The notes below the pieces were generated by a model. The model saw only the letters and a list, made by a program, of their open reading frames with translations, had not been told where the DNA came from and searched no databases. Source: Streptomyces sennicomposti (GTDB lineage Bacteria > Actinomycetota > Actinomycetes > Streptomycetales > Streptomycetaceae). Taken from it: 50,416 nt of DNA. Both the position numbers and the translations under genes were made by a program. The first letter of the stretch is position 1. Every line of letters begins with the position of its first letter. This document shows, piece after piece, positions 8,016-16,512 of the stretch. The stretch is taken from positions 1 through 50,416 of the forward strand of contig NZ_JAIOAB010000053.1 of NCBI RefSeq assembly GCF_019890635.1, given 5' to 3'.

Positions 8016-8073
8016 GCAAGTCGCCTTGCGTTGCCCGCCGCGGCGTCGTACGGTGCAAAGCAAGGCGACCTGC
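8016..8073. promoter_or_regulatory. Twin TetR operators between divergent genes
   Basis: Site 1 (8016-8029) reads GCAAGTCGCCTTGC, a GCAAG-N4-CTTGC palindrome. Site 2 (8060-8073) reads GCAAGGCGACCTGC and matches the reverse complement of site 1 at 13 of 14 positions. Their centres are 44 bp apart, about four helical turns, so two dimers would bind on the same DNA face. Both lie between the TetR start (8001) and the dehydrogenase start (8116). Confidence 0.75.
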
Positions 8074-8115
8074 GATAAAGCGCGCGGCCGCCGTCACACC
8101 GAGGAGGTCGCCCCC

Positions 8116-9129
8116 ATGGACCGGATGCTCGCCGCCCGGCTGCACGTACCCAGCCGCACCCTGCGCCTGGAGGAGGTGCCAAGGCCCCAGCCGGGCCCCG
8201 GGGAGGTGCTGGTCAAGGTGGCGGCGGCCGGGGTCTGCCTGTCCGACGTCCATCTGATCGACGGCACCCTGACGCCGCTGCTGCTGGAGGGCGACACGGT
8301 CACCCTCGGCCACGAGGTGGCGGGCACGATCGCCGAGGTCGGGGCGGGCGTCACCGCCTGGACCGAGGGACAGCGGGTGGTGCTGTACGCGGGCGAGACG
8401 CGCGGCGGCGTCACCTACACGCGCGGCGTCGACTACGACGGCGGCTGGGCCGAGTACGCCCTGTCCTCCGCCGCCGCCCTCACCGCGCTGCCGGACGGGA
8501 TCCCCTTCGAGCAGGGCTCGATCATCCCGGACGCGGTGTCCACGCCGTGGGGCGCGGTCACCGTCACCGGCGCAGTGCGGCCCGCCGAGGCGGTCGGCGT
8601 GTGGGGCGCGGGCGGCCTCGGGGTGCACGCCGTGCAGTTGCTGCGCACGGTGGGCGCCTGCCCGATCGTGGCCGTCGACCCCAACCCGGTGGCCCGGGAA
8701 CGCGCCCTGGCCGCCGGGGCCGACCTGGCGCTGGACCCGGCCGACCCCGAACTGCGCGCCCGCGTCGGCGCGGCGACCGCGGGGGCCGGACTGGCGGCGG
8801 CGTTCGACTTCGCCGGGGTGCCGGCCGTGCGGGCGCAGGCCCTGTCGGTGCTGGCGCCCAAGGGCCGGCTGGTCCTGGTCGGGCTGACCGACCAGCCGCT
8901 GAGCGTCGCGGACGGCACCCGCTTCAGCTACCTCCAGCAGCAGATCCTCGGCCACTACGGCTCCGACATGCCGGTGGCCCTGCCGCAGTTGCTGCGACTG
9001 ATCGAAGGCGGGCGCGTGGACTTCTCCGCCTCCATCAGCGGCGTCCTGCCGCTCGCGGAGGCGGCGCAGGCGGTGGAGCGCCTGGAGAAGAAGGAGGGCA
9101 ACCCCGTCCGCCTGATCCTGCGCCCCTGA
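8116..9129 (+). CDS. Alcohol dehydrogenase, medium-chain (GroES-like) family
   Basis: 337 aa. The ATG at 8116 has a GAGGAGG site 8 nt upstream. An N-terminal GroES-like domain carries the catalytic-zinc motif C42-x2-D, GHEVAG and DYDGGWAEY. A Rossmann fold follows with GVWGAGGLGVHAVQLL. The four-cysteine structural-zinc lobe of classical ADHs is missing, so it is a one-zinc subtype that oxidises alcohols or reduces aldehydes with NAD(P). It is divergent from and presumably controlled by the TetR gene. The last codons (RLILRP) are duplicated out of frame downstream of the stop. Confidence 0.9.
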   Translation: MDRMLAARLHVPSRTLRLEEVPRPQPGPGEVLVKVAAAGVCLSDVHLIDGTLTPLLLEGDTVTLGHEVAGTIAEVGAGVTAWTEGQRVVLYAGETRGGVTYTRGVDYDGGWAEYALSSAAALTALPDGIPFEQGSIIPDAVSTPWGAVTVTGAVRPAEAVGVWGAGGLGVHAVQLLRTVGACPIVAVDPNPVARERALAAGADLALDPADPELRARVGAATAGAGLAAAFDFAGVPAVRAQALSVLAPKGRLVLVGLTDQPLSVADGTRFSYLQQQILGHYGSDMPVALPQLLRLIEGGRVDFSASISGVLPLAEAAQAVERLEKKEGNPVRLILRP

Positions 9130-9178
9130 TCACCCGCCTGATCCTGCGCCCTCGATCACCCCGCCTGATCCTGCGCCC
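9109..9178 (+). repeat. Triplicated 3' end of the dehydrogenase gene
   Basis: The 17-bp sequence CGCCTGATCCTGCGCCC, which encodes the last residues of the dehydrogenase, occurs at 9109-9125, 9135-9151 and 9162-9178. The copies are separated by 9-10 bp that also resemble each other (CTGATCACC). Only the first copy is coding. Confidence 0.9.
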
Positions 9179-9218
9179 GCGTCCCTGATCACCCGCGCCG
9201 CCCCGGCGTCCGGCCGCC

Positions 9219-9464
9219 CTAGCGCTTCCCCGGCCAGTGGCCGACCGTCGGGCCGCCGGGCCGGCCGGTCGGGGGCACCAGGACCGGGGAGGCGAGATCG
9301 TGGACGGTGTTCAGGGTCGTCGGGACGGGGCCGCCGTCGCCCGGTCCCGCCGGGCCCGTCTCGGCCGCCTGCGCGGGCAGGAGCGGGCCGAGCAGGAGAC
9401 CGCCTCCCAGCGCCAGAACCGCCACGACCTGCCGGCCGCCGATGCGTCCGATGTGCCCGGACAA
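9219..9464 (-). CDS. Small secreted protein of unknown function
   Basis: 81 aa from a TTG start, chosen because a GGGAGG site lies 7-8 nt upstream; an ATG at 9491 would place that site inside the gene. A signal peptide is clear: a basic N-terminus (GRIGGRQ), hydrophobic core VVAVLALGGGLLLGPLL and an AQA cleavage site near residue 33. The mature part is about 48 residues, Gly/Pro-rich, without cysteines and with one LNTVHDLASP segment. I do not recognise a family. Small exported proteins of this kind are common and poorly described in Streptomyces. Its 3' end faces the dehydrogenase gene. Confidence 0.65.
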   Translation of the reverse strand: MSGHIGRIGGRQVVAVLALGGGLLLGPLLPAQAAETGPAGPGDGGPVPTTLNTVHDLASPVLVPPTGRPGGPTVGHWPGKR

Positions 9465-9719
9465 ACGCCCACCTCCCTGCGCGGGGCGCACCGTGCGCCC
9501 GGCACCAGGGAGGCTGGCAGATCCGGGGGCCGCCGCGGCGGCCGTTCGACCGCGATCCCCACGGAAGAGCGAGATCCGGACGGACGGATGACGAACACCC
9601 GTTCCGTGGCTCCGGCGCCCACCCAGCCGCTCCGGCGGACGGCGCCGTCGAGCCGAAGGACGCGGGCGAGCAAGGGGCCAGGCACCGGCCTTCTCCGGAT
9701 CACGACAGCGGTACGGGTT

Positions 9720-9730
9720 CGAAAGTTTCG
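9720..9730. promoter_or_regulatory. Palindrome CGAAAGTTTCG, distal xylanase operator
   Basis: A perfect 11-bp palindrome about 220 bp upstream of the xylanase gene. Imperfect palindromes of the GAAA-N-TTTC class are known upstream of Streptomyces xylanase genes and are bound by LacI-type repressors. The rest of 9465-9947 holds no gene I can support. Confidence 0.6.
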
Positions 9731-9921
9731 GTCCTTTTTCGGGAAGCCGCCGGGGTCACGTTAGGGGTGCCGCGCGAGTGCGTCAACCGAAGCGACCCGG
9801 GCTCAACCGGCTTACGCGGCCTGGGGGTCACCCTTTCGGCCATCCGCCCGCCGACTCTGTGCGAACCGTTGACCGGCCCCGCATCCGTTCGTAATCTGCG
9901 CGTCACATTCGATCTCGTCAG

Positions 9922-9932
9922 CGAAACTTTCG
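9922..9932. promoter_or_regulatory. Palindrome CGAAACTTTCG, proximal xylanase operator
   Basis: Second perfect 11-bp palindrome, differing from the distal one only at the central base. It ends 15 bp before the xylanase ATG, just ahead of the AAGGAG ribosome site. A repressor bound here would block the promoter or early elongation. Confidence 0.7.
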
Positions 9933-9947
9933 AGACAAGGAGCTGAC

Positions 9948-11324
9948 ATGCGCACGCTTAAAGGGGCCAGACCGGCGGTGGGGGCGCTGACCTCCGTGCT
10001 GCTCGCCGCGGCCACCGTCACGGCCCTCTCGCACAGCGCCTCGGCCGCCGACTCGCTGGCCTCCGCCGCGGCCGGGAAGGGCCGCTACTTCGGTACGGCG
10101 GTGGCGGCGAACCACCTCGGCGAAGCCGCCTACGCCACCACGCTGGACCAGGAGTTCGGGGCGGTGACGCCGGAGAACGAGATGAAGTGGGACGCCACCG
10201 AACCCACCCGCGGCACCTTCACCTTCTCCGCCGCCGACCAGATCGTCACCCACGCGCAGAGCAAGGCGATGAAGATCCGCGGGCACACGCTGGTGTGGCA
10301 CTCGCAGCTGCCCTCCTGGGTCTCCGGGCTGGGCGCGGCCGATCTGCGCACGGCCATGAACAACCACATCACCCAGGTCATGCAGCACTACAAGGGCAAG
10401 ATCTACGCCTGGGACGTGGTCAACGAGGCGTTCCAGGACGGCTCCAGCGGCGCCCGGCGCAGCTCGCCGTTCCAGGACAAGCTCGGCGACGGCTTCATCG
10501 AGGAGGCCTTCCGCACCGCCCGGTCCGTCGATCCCGGCGCGAAGCTCTGCTACAACGACTACAACACCGACGGCGTCAACGCGAAGAGCACCGCCGTCTA
10601 CAACATGGTCAAAGACTTCAAGTCCCGTGGCGTGCCGATCGACTGCGTGGGCTTCCAGTCCCACTTCAACAGCGCCTCCCCGGTCCCGTCCGACTACCAG
10701 GCCAACCTCCAGCGCTTCGCCGACCTCGGCGTCGACGTGCAGATCACCGAGCTGGACATCGAGGGCTCCGGCAGCGCGCAGGCCACCAGCTACGGCAACG
10801 TCGTCAAGGCCTGCCTCGCGGTCACCCGCTGCACCGGCATGACCGTGTGGGGCATCACCGACAAGTACTCCTGGCGCTCCAGCGGCACCCCGCTGCTGTT
10901 CGACTCGAACTACGCCAGGAAGCCCGCCTACGACGCCGTCCTCGCCGCGCTCGGCGGTTCGGCCGGCGGCGGGGACGGTGGCGGTGGCGGCGACAACGGC
11001 GGGGGCGGCGGCACCGGCGCCACGTGCACCGTCACCTTCGCCCGGACCGCCGACTGGAACGACGGGTACAACGGCGAGGTCACCGTGAAGGCGGGCTCCT
11101 CCCCCATCACCGGCTGGAGCGTGCCGGTCACCTTCCCCGCCCCGCAGAAGGTGACCGCGCTGTGGAACGGCAGCCCGAGCTGGGACGCCGGCGGCACCGT
11201 CGCCACGGTGCGGCCGACCTACAACGGCAGCCTGGCGGCCGGCGCCTCGACCAGTTTCGGTTTCACCGTCGCGAAGAACGGCAGCTCCGCCCTGCCGGCC
11301 GTCGGGGCCTGCACGGCGTCCTGA
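9948..11324 (+). CDS. Secreted endo-1,4-beta-xylanase, GH10 with CBM2
   Basis: 458 aa. It cleaves internal beta-1,4 bonds in xylan outside the cell. A signal peptide of about 33 residues (twin-basic start, Ala-rich core, SASAAD end) is followed by the GH10 barrel at about 35-340. The acid/base glutamate is E160 in WDVVNEAF and the nucleophile is E268 in ITELDIEG; GHTLVWHSQ is also canonical. A Gly-rich linker (about 342-360) leads to a CBM2-type module with cysteines at both ends (ATCTVTF ... GACTAS) and exposed tryptophans. AAGGAG is a strong ribosome site. Two CGAAASTTTCG palindromes upstream point to repression relieved by xylo-oligosaccharides. The gene is monocistronic. Confidence 0.97.
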   Translation: MRTLKGARPAVGALTSVLLAAATVTALSHSASAADSLASAAAGKGRYFGTAVAANHLGEAAYATTLDQEFGAVTPENEMKWDATEPTRGTFTFSAADQIVTHAQSKAMKIRGHTLVWHSQLPSWVSGLGAADLRTAMNNHITQVMQHYKGKIYAWDVVNEAFQDGSSGARRSSPFQDKLGDGFIEEAFRTARSVDPGAKLCYNDYNTDGVNAKSTAVYNMVKDFKSRGVPIDCVGFQSHFNSASPVPSDYQANLQRFADLGVDVQITELDIEGSGSAQATSYGNVVKACLAVTRCTGMTVWGITDKYSWRSSGTPLLFDSNYARKPAYDAVLAALGGSAGGGDGGGGGDNGGGGGTGATCTVTFARTADWNDGYNGEVTVKAGSSPITGWSVPVTFPAPQKVTALWNGSPSWDAGGTVATVRPTYNGSLAAGASTSFGFTVAKNGSSALPAVGACTAS

Positions 11325-11337
11325 CGGCACGGACGCG

Positions 11338-11377
11338 CCGTGCGGACCCGGCCTGGTACCGGGCCTGGTCCGCACGG
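11338..11377. terminator. Terminator hairpin after the xylanase gene
   Basis: The 11-bp arms 11338-11348 (CCGTGCGGACC) and 11367-11377 pair perfectly, and inner GGCC/GGCC segments extend the stem around GGTACC. It lies 13 bp after the xylanase stop and between two convergent genes, so it can serve both. Confidence 0.75.
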
Positions 11378-11413
11378 CTCACCCGCACGGGCGGCGGCTG
11401 CGGCGGCGCGCCG

Positions 11414-13033
11414 TCAGCCGGTCGTGCCGAAGCCCTGCCGGGTGTAGGCGCACTCGGTGTAGACGTAGCCGGAGCGCAGCTTCGCGGTGTCGGACGCCGG
11501 CGCCGAGGAGCTGCCGCCCCGCGGCTTGTGCAGGAAGTACGTGGTGCCGGCCGGCAGCGAGATGGTCCGCTGCGGATAGTCCTTGCCGCTGTCACCGCAC
11601 GGCCGGAAGCCGCTCAGCAGGGTGGACGAGAGGGGGTAGGCGCTGCAGCCGGAACAGGCCTTGACGGTGAGGCTGCCGGTCACCGGGCCGGTGTAGAGGA
11701 CGGTGATGTCGTCGGGGCTGTCGTTCTTGATCGTCACCGAGATGCTCCCGCCCGTGTCGAGGGTGGGCAGGCGCTTGCCGGCGGCGGGGACCGTCTCGGC
11801 GATCTCCGCCGCTATGGCGATCTTCTCGGCGCGCGCCCGGTTGCGGGCGTGCGGGTTCTTCTTGGTGAACTCGTTCATGGTCGCCAGGGCCGCGTCGAAG
11901 TCGCCGCCGCGGTACTGCGCGACGCCGCAGTCGTACGTCCCCGAGTCGGCGGCCCCGCTCGCCCGGTCGGCGTCCTTGCCGAGGGCGGTGGTGATCTCGG
12001 GGGCGCCGCCCGTGACGCCGGCGATCTGCGTCCCCAGGGCGCGCAGGCGGTTCACCGCCGTGCAGGGGTCGCTGCCGCCCACGTCCTCGACCGCCCGGTC
12101 CACGGCGGCCCGGACGTCCGGCTCCACCCGGGGCGCGAGCGCGGAGCCGGGGAAGGAGACGAGCAGTTGGCCGAGGTGCAGCGTCCACTGCGTGTCGCCG
12201 CCGGTCAGTTCGCTCGAACCGCAGGCGTACAGGGACTGGGCCAGCCGGTCGTCGGGCCAGGTGGCCAGGGTGCCGAGGTCCTTGGCCGGGATCGTCTTCG
12301 GCACCGTGCGCAGATAGGTGAGCGGGGCGACGGCGTCGCAGTACTTCTTCTGCCCGTAGGCGGCGCCGACCGTGGCGTAGTAGGCGGTCAGCCGGTCCGG
12401 GACGCGCTCGGCGGCCCGTGAGCCGGGGTGGTCGCGGCGCAGGGCGGCGTAGTCGGCGAGCGCCTTGCGGAACCCCGGCTCGGCGGTGGCGAAGGGCTGG
12501 CCCGCGCCCGCCCGCACCAGGTCGTCCGCGTCCTGGAGGCGGTCGAGGAGGAGCCTCTCGGTGGCCTCGTCGCGCGCCCGGTCGTAGAGCACGCCGCCGC
12601 CGGCCGGCACGGCGAGCAGGACCAGGCCGAGCAGGGCGGCGAGCGGTGCGCTTCCCGGCCACGCCAGGGGCCGGCGCAGGGCCGCCGCGGCGCCGTGCGC
12701 GGCGGCGAGGACGAGGACGACGGCGTAGGCGACGAGGACGCCGCCCGGCACGCCGTCCGGGTCGGGCGGCAGCGCGACGATCAGCAGCAGTGCGGTGGCC
12801 GCCCAGCACACGGCGGCGGGCAGCCACCGGCGCAGCAGCGCGTAACCGAGGCCGAGGCCGGTCAGGTTGAGCAGGGCGACCGCGAGCGCCCGCACGGCGT
12901 CGGGCGCGGCCTGCGGCGGCGCGGGCGGCGGCCCGGCCTGCGGTGGCCCGGGCGGCATCGCGGGCATCGGCGGTCTGGGCGGCGTCGGCGGCCCGAAGGC
13001 TCCCTGACCGCTCCCGTAGGCATCACCGGACAT
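11414..13033 (-). CDS. Membrane protein of unknown function with large external domain
   Basis: 539 aa. The start is the ATG at 13033; the longer open frame further upstream is antisense to the FUSC gene. A Pro-rich cytoplasmic head (residues 1-45) is followed by about four membrane segments between roughly 48 and 160 (LLNLTGLGLGYALL, WAATALLLIVALP, LVAYAVVLVLAAAHG, LAALLGLVLLAVPAG). A long domain then has alpha-helical, TPR-like pairs (FRKALADYAALRRDHPGS, GDFDAALATMNEFTKKNP), suggesting a protein-binding solenoid. The end is beta-rich with six or so cysteines (KACSGCSAYP, CGDSGKDYP, TECAY) that could form disulfides. I do not recognise a named family. It is convergent with the xylanase gene and divergent from the FUSC gene. 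Confidence 0.85.
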   Translation of the reverse strand: MSGDAYGSGQGAFGPPTPPRPPMPAMPPGPPQAGPPPAPPQAAPDAVRALAVALLNLTGLGLGYALLRRWLPAAVCWAATALLLIVALPPDPDGVPGGVLVAYAVVLVLAAAHGAAAALRRPLAWPGSAPLAALLGLVLLAVPAGGGVLYDRARDEATERLLLDRLQDADDLVRAGAGQPFATAEPGFRKALADYAALRRDHPGSRAAERVPDRLTAYYATVGAAYGQKKYCDAVAPLTYLRTVPKTIPAKDLGTLATWPDDRLAQSLYACGSSELTGGDTQWTLHLGQLLVSFPGSALAPRVEPDVRAAVDRAVEDVGGSDPCTAVNRLRALGTQIAGVTGGAPEITTALGKDADRASGAADSGTYDCGVAQYRGGDFDAALATMNEFTKKNPHARNRARAEKIAIAAEIAETVPAAGKRLPTLDTGGSISVTIKNDSPDDITVLYTGPVTGSLTVKACSGCSAYPLSSTLLSGFRPCGDSGKDYPQRTISLPAGTTYFLHKPRGGSSSAPASDTAKLRSGYVYTECAYTRQGFGTTG

Positions 13034-13372
13034 GTCGGCTCCCCCCGTCACCCATGCCCCTGCGCGGATGCTGCGCAGTGTACGGAAAATGACGGCACAC
13101 GGACAGAGAGTGCACAGCATGCGGACAGCGTGCGGAGCCGGTTCCGGCCGCCCTCGGCGGACGTGCGGGGCGGCGGGCGGCGCGCGGAGACCGGCTCCGT
13201 CGGCGGCCAGAGCGACCGGCCGGGACATGCATGCGCCTGGTGCATGGTTGCGGAGCGCGGCAGGCATTGGACGCATGCGTCGTCGCGGCCCGACCATGGA
13301 GGGGCGTCCCTCCGGCCTGCCGGGGCACGCGACCAGGAACCCACCACACACCTTCGAGGAGTCGAACTGTTC
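13034..13372. promoter_or_regulatory. Divergent intergenic region with palindrome
   Basis: The 339-bp gap between two divergent membrane-protein genes. It contains a perfect 12-bp palindrome GACGCATGCGTC (13270-13281) and several GCATG-containing motifs (about 13227-13245) that could be regulator sites. It is locally AT-richer near 13080-13100 (GGAAAATGACGG). No convincing gene is present. Confidence 0.4.
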
Positions 13373-15601
13373 ATGCAGGCAACGCGCGGCGTCCGTCTCA
13401 CCCCGGTGCCCCTCGCGGCGGCGGCCAGGGGAGCCGTCGCGCTCGCCGTACCGCTGCTGATCGGCGTCCTGACCGGCGCCGTGGTCCCCGCGGTGCTCGC
13501 GGGCATCGGCGCGCTGTGGGGGGTGGGCCAGGACGGCTCGGACCCCTACCGGCTGCGGCTGCGACGGCTGGTCCGCATGGGTCTGGCCGCCGCTTGCGGG
13601 CTGCTCGCCGGCGGGCTGGCCCTGCGCAGCGGGCACCCGGTGGCGGTGCCGGGCTGTCTGGTCGCCGCCGCCCTGCTCGGCGGCGCGGTCAGCCTGCGCG
13701 GCCCGCTGGCCTCCGTGGCCGGCATGCATCTGCTGCTCGGCGCCACCGTCGGCGCCGGCGTCCCCGTACCGGGACCCTGGTGGCAGCCGCCGCTCGCGCT
13801 GCTGGCCGGGGTGGCCCTGGTGACCGCTCTGTCCGCGACGCCGTGGCTGTGGCGGCGGCACGCCATCGAACGGGACGCCGTCCTCGCCGTGTACCGGGCC
13901 GCCGCCGAGGCCCTGTCGGCGGCGGGCTCGGCCGGGGCGGAGGCGGCGCGCCGGCGGCTGACCGCCGCGCTCGACCACGCCCACCGGGCCATGGGCCGTC
14001 ATCTGTCCCGGCGCGTCCGCTCCGGTACGGAGCTGAGCGCGCTGCGCGACGCCTTCGACACGGCGCTGCGGCTGGGCGAGGTGACCTCCGCGCTGGTGTG
14101 GGAGGGGCGGGTGCTGCCCGCGCACGTACGGGACGTGCCGCTGACGCTGGCCGCGCGCCTGCTGCCGGCCGCGGGCGCTGCCGCCGCGGCGGGGCCGAAC
14201 GCGCCCACGGCCGGTACCTCGTCCAAGGCCACCGCGCGCCCCGTGCCCGGGCGCACCGCTCCCCCGGCCGCCGGGACCGCCGGCGCGCCGGACCCCGCAG
14301 CCGCCGCCGGAACCGCCCCGCCCCCGGCGGGCACGCCCGCCGCCCCCGGTACGGCCGCATCCGACGGCGACCCGGCCGAAGCGCCCGCCACTCCGCACTC
14401 CGTGTCCACCCCGCAGACCGTCACGCCCCCGGCAGGCACACCCACCGCCCCCGGCGTCGCCCCGGCCGAAACGCCCGCCACTCCTGATCCCGCGCCCGCC
14501 GCCGGGGCCGCCCCGCGCCCGGCGGGCGCTCCCGCCGCCTCCGGTGCGCCCGCGCCCGGCGCCGTACCGGCCGAGTGGCCCGCCGCTCCGGACTCCCCCG
14601 CCCTGCGGGCGCTCGCCGAGCTGGCCGGCCGGTCCGGGCGGGTGCGGCCGGACGAGGCGGCGGTGCGGCTGCCCGCGCTGCCCTGGCACGGCCGGGCGGC
14701 GCAGGTGCGCTACGCCGTGCTGCTCGCGGCCTGTGTGCTGGTCGCGCAGCTGTGCGCCGGACTGCTGCACGGCCCGCGCGGCTACTGGCTGCCCATGACG
14801 GTGGCCTTCGTCTACAAGCCCGACTTCGGTCCGGTGCTGCGCCGCGCCCTGCACCGCTGCGCCGGCACGCTCGTGGGGGTGGCCGCGATCGGCGCGGTGA
14901 CCCTGCTGACGACCGACGCCTACGTCCTGATCGGCGCCGTCGCCGCGTTCGGCGCGGTGATGGCCGTGGGCGTGCGCCACCACTACGCGCTGGCCACGAC
15001 GGGTCTGACGGCTGTCGTGTTCGTCCTGGTGGACATGCTCGGCGACCACCGGGCGCTGTACTCGGCGCGCATCCTGGACACCGCGCTGGCCGCAGCGATC
15101 GTGCTCGTCGCGCACTTCGCGCTGTGGCCGGCCTCGGCGGCCGAGCGGGCCGCCGCGCAGACCGGGGCGGCGCTCGCCGCCGCCCGCCGCTACCGGGACC
15201 TGCCGGCGGATGCCGCGCCGGGCCGTCGGCACGCGCTGCGCCGGACCGCCTACCACCGGCTCGCCGAGGCCCGCCGGGCCGTCGCCCACGCCGACGCCGA
15301 GCCGGGCCGTCCCGGCCGGGACCTGGCGGCGCTGGAGGCCGCCGTCACCGCCACGGAACGGCTCTGCGACGCCGTCAGCGCGCGCAACCTGGGCGGCGGC
15401 GCGGCACCGGCCTCCCCCGGCCCGCAACCGGCCGACGGACCGGACTCCCCCGCCTCCCCGGGCTCCTCGAACTCCCCCGCCTTCCCGGCCTCCCCGGCCT
15501 CCCCGGGCACCCCGACCTCCCCGGGCGCCCCTGGCCCCGCGCACCCAGGCCCGGGGTCCCCGGCCGCCCGGTGCGACGGGTTCTGTCCGGTGGGAGGATG
15601 A
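13373..15601 (+). CDS. FUSC-family integral membrane transporter
   Basis: 742 aa. The ATG at 13373 has a GAGGAG site upstream. It has two halves of hydrophobic helices: residues about 10-165 (for example AVALAVPLLIGVLTGAVVPA) and about 445-590 (AVLLAACVLVAQLCAG, YWLPMTVAFVYKPDFG). The second half carries the FUSC_2 signature, with GTLVGVAAIGAVTLL and YSARILDTALAAA. They are joined by a long Pro/Ala/Thr linker (about 277-405) built of near-repeats such as PAGTPAAPG. FUSC relatives export aromatic acids or other small acids. The tail is Ser/Pro-repeat rich. The stop overlaps the region of the LysR start, so the two genes are co-transcribed. Confidence 0.85.
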   Translation: MQATRGVRLTPVPLAAAARGAVALAVPLLIGVLTGAVVPAVLAGIGALWGVGQDGSDPYRLRLRRLVRMGLAAACGLLAGGLALRSGHPVAVPGCLVAAALLGGAVSLRGPLASVAGMHLLLGATVGAGVPVPGPWWQPPLALLAGVALVTALSATPWLWRRHAIERDAVLAVYRAAAEALSAAGSAGAEAARRRLTAALDHAHRAMGRHLSRRVRSGTELSALRDAFDTALRLGEVTSALVWEGRVLPAHVRDVPLTLAARLLPAAGAAAAAGPNAPTAGTSSKATARPVPGRTAPPAAGTAGAPDPAAAAGTAPPPAGTPAAPGTAASDGDPAEAPATPHSVSTPQTVTPPAGTPTAPGVAPAETPATPDPAPAAGAAPRPAGAPAASGAPAPGAVPAEWPAAPDSPALRALAELAGRSGRVRPDEAAVRLPALPWHGRAAQVRYAVLLAACVLVAQLCAGLLHGPRGYWLPMTVAFVYKPDFGPVLRRALHRCAGTLVGVAAIGAVTLLTTDAYVLIGAVAAFGAVMAVGVRHHYALATTGLTAVVFVLVDMLGDHRALYSARILDTALAAAIVLVAHFALWPASAAERAAAQTGAALAAARRYRDLPADAAPGRRHALRRTAYHRLAEARRAVAHADAEPGRPGRDLAALEAAVTATERLCDAVSARNLGGGAAPASPGPQPADGPDSPASPGSSNSPAFPASPASPGTPTSPGAPGPAHPGPGSPAARCDGFCPVGG

Positions 15602-15606
15602 GCGCG

Positions 15607-16512
15607 ATGGATCTTCAGGTGCTGCGCTCCTTCCAGGCGGTCGCCGAGGGCATGACGGTGACGGAGGCCGCCGCTCAGGCCCGCATCACCCAGCCCGCCC
15701 TGTCGCGCGCGCTGCGCCGGCTGGAGGAGGAGGTGGGCGCGGAGCTGCTCCAGCGGGTCGGCCGCCTGCTGCGCCCCACCCCGGCGGGACGGGTGTTCAA
15801 GGAGTACGTCGACGCGGCCCTCGACAGCTACGACCGCGGGCGGCGGGCGGTCGCCGAGGTCGTCGACCCGGAGGCGGGCGTGGTGTCGCTGGCCTTCCTG
15901 CACACGCTCGGCACCTGGCTCGTCCCCAAGCTGGTGACCGGCTTCCGCCGAACGCTGCCGCACGTGCGGTTCGAGCTGCACCAGCACGAGGAGAACGGCC
16001 TGGTGCAGCACCTGCTGGACGCCACCGCGGACCTGGTGATCACCAGTGGCGATCCCGGCCATCCGCTGATCACCTGGCGGCGGCTGCTGGTGGAGCCGTT
16101 GTGGCTGGCGGTGCCGACCGGGCACCGGCTGGCCGGGCGCGGCCGGGTCCGGCTGGCCGAGGTCGCCGAGGAGCCGTTCATCCTGCTCAAGCCCGGCTAC
16201 GGGCTGCGCAGCGTCACCGAGACGCTGTGCCGCGAGGCCGGGTTCACGCCGCTGGTCGGCTTCGAGGGCGAGGAGGTGCACACGCTGCGCGGCCTGGTCG
16301 CGGCCGGTCTGGGCGTCTCCCTGATCCCGTCGTCGCCGGACACCGCGGCCACCCCCGACTTCCCCATCCGCTATCTGGAGATCACCGATGTGCGCGGCGC
16401 CCGGGACATCGGCATCGCCCGGCTCACCGGGCGCACCCTGCCGCCGGTCTCCCGGCGCTTCATGGACCACGCGCTCAGGGCGACGGCCGCGCCGGCGGCG
16501 GAGCCGGGGTGA
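15607..16512 (+). CDS. LysR-family transcriptional regulator
   Basis: 301 aa. An ATG at 15598 also exists, but the GGGAGG site abuts it, so the ATG at 15607 with 9-nt spacing is preferred. The winged HTH is at residues 1-60 (MDLQVLRSFQAVAE, MTVTEAAAQARITQPALSR) and a periplasmic-binding-type effector domain spans about 88-295 (VSLAFLHTLGTWLVPKL, GLGVSLIPSS). It lies immediately downstream of, and is likely co-transcribed with, the FUSC gene, so it probably senses the exported acid. The 3' end overlaps the convergent Mrr-like gene by 38 bp. Confidence 0.93.
   Translation: MDLQVLRSFQAVAEGMTVTEAAAQARITQPALSRALRRLEEEVGAELLQRVGRLLRPTPAGRVFKEYVDAALDSYDRGRRAVAEVVDPEAGVVSLAFLHTLGTWLVPKLVTGFRRTLPHVRFELHQHEENGLVQHLLDATADLVITSGDPGHPLITWRRLLVEPLWLAVPTGHRLAGRGRVRLAEVAEEPFILLKPGYGLRSVTETLCREAGFTPLVGFEGEEVHTLRGLVAAGLGVSLIPSSPDTAATPDFPIRYLEITDVRGARDIGIARLTGRTLPPVSRRFMDHALRATAAPAAEPG

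Noticed and set aside
3394..9129. Secondary-metabolite gene cluster suggested by P450s, aldo/keto reductase and TetR
   Set aside because: No scaffold-building enzyme is present; the P450s belong to the conservon and the rest are separate units divided by terminators.
9567..9764. Small plus-strand open frame before the xylanase gene
   Set aside because: It is Arg/Ser/Thr-rich, has no ribosome site and overlaps the distal operator; no coding signature.
13034..15544. Minus-strand extension of the 11414-13033 gene to 1376 aa
   Set aside because: The extension is low-complexity Gly/Arg/Ala antisense to the FUSC gene. The ATG at 13033 begins the hydrophobic, gene-like protein.
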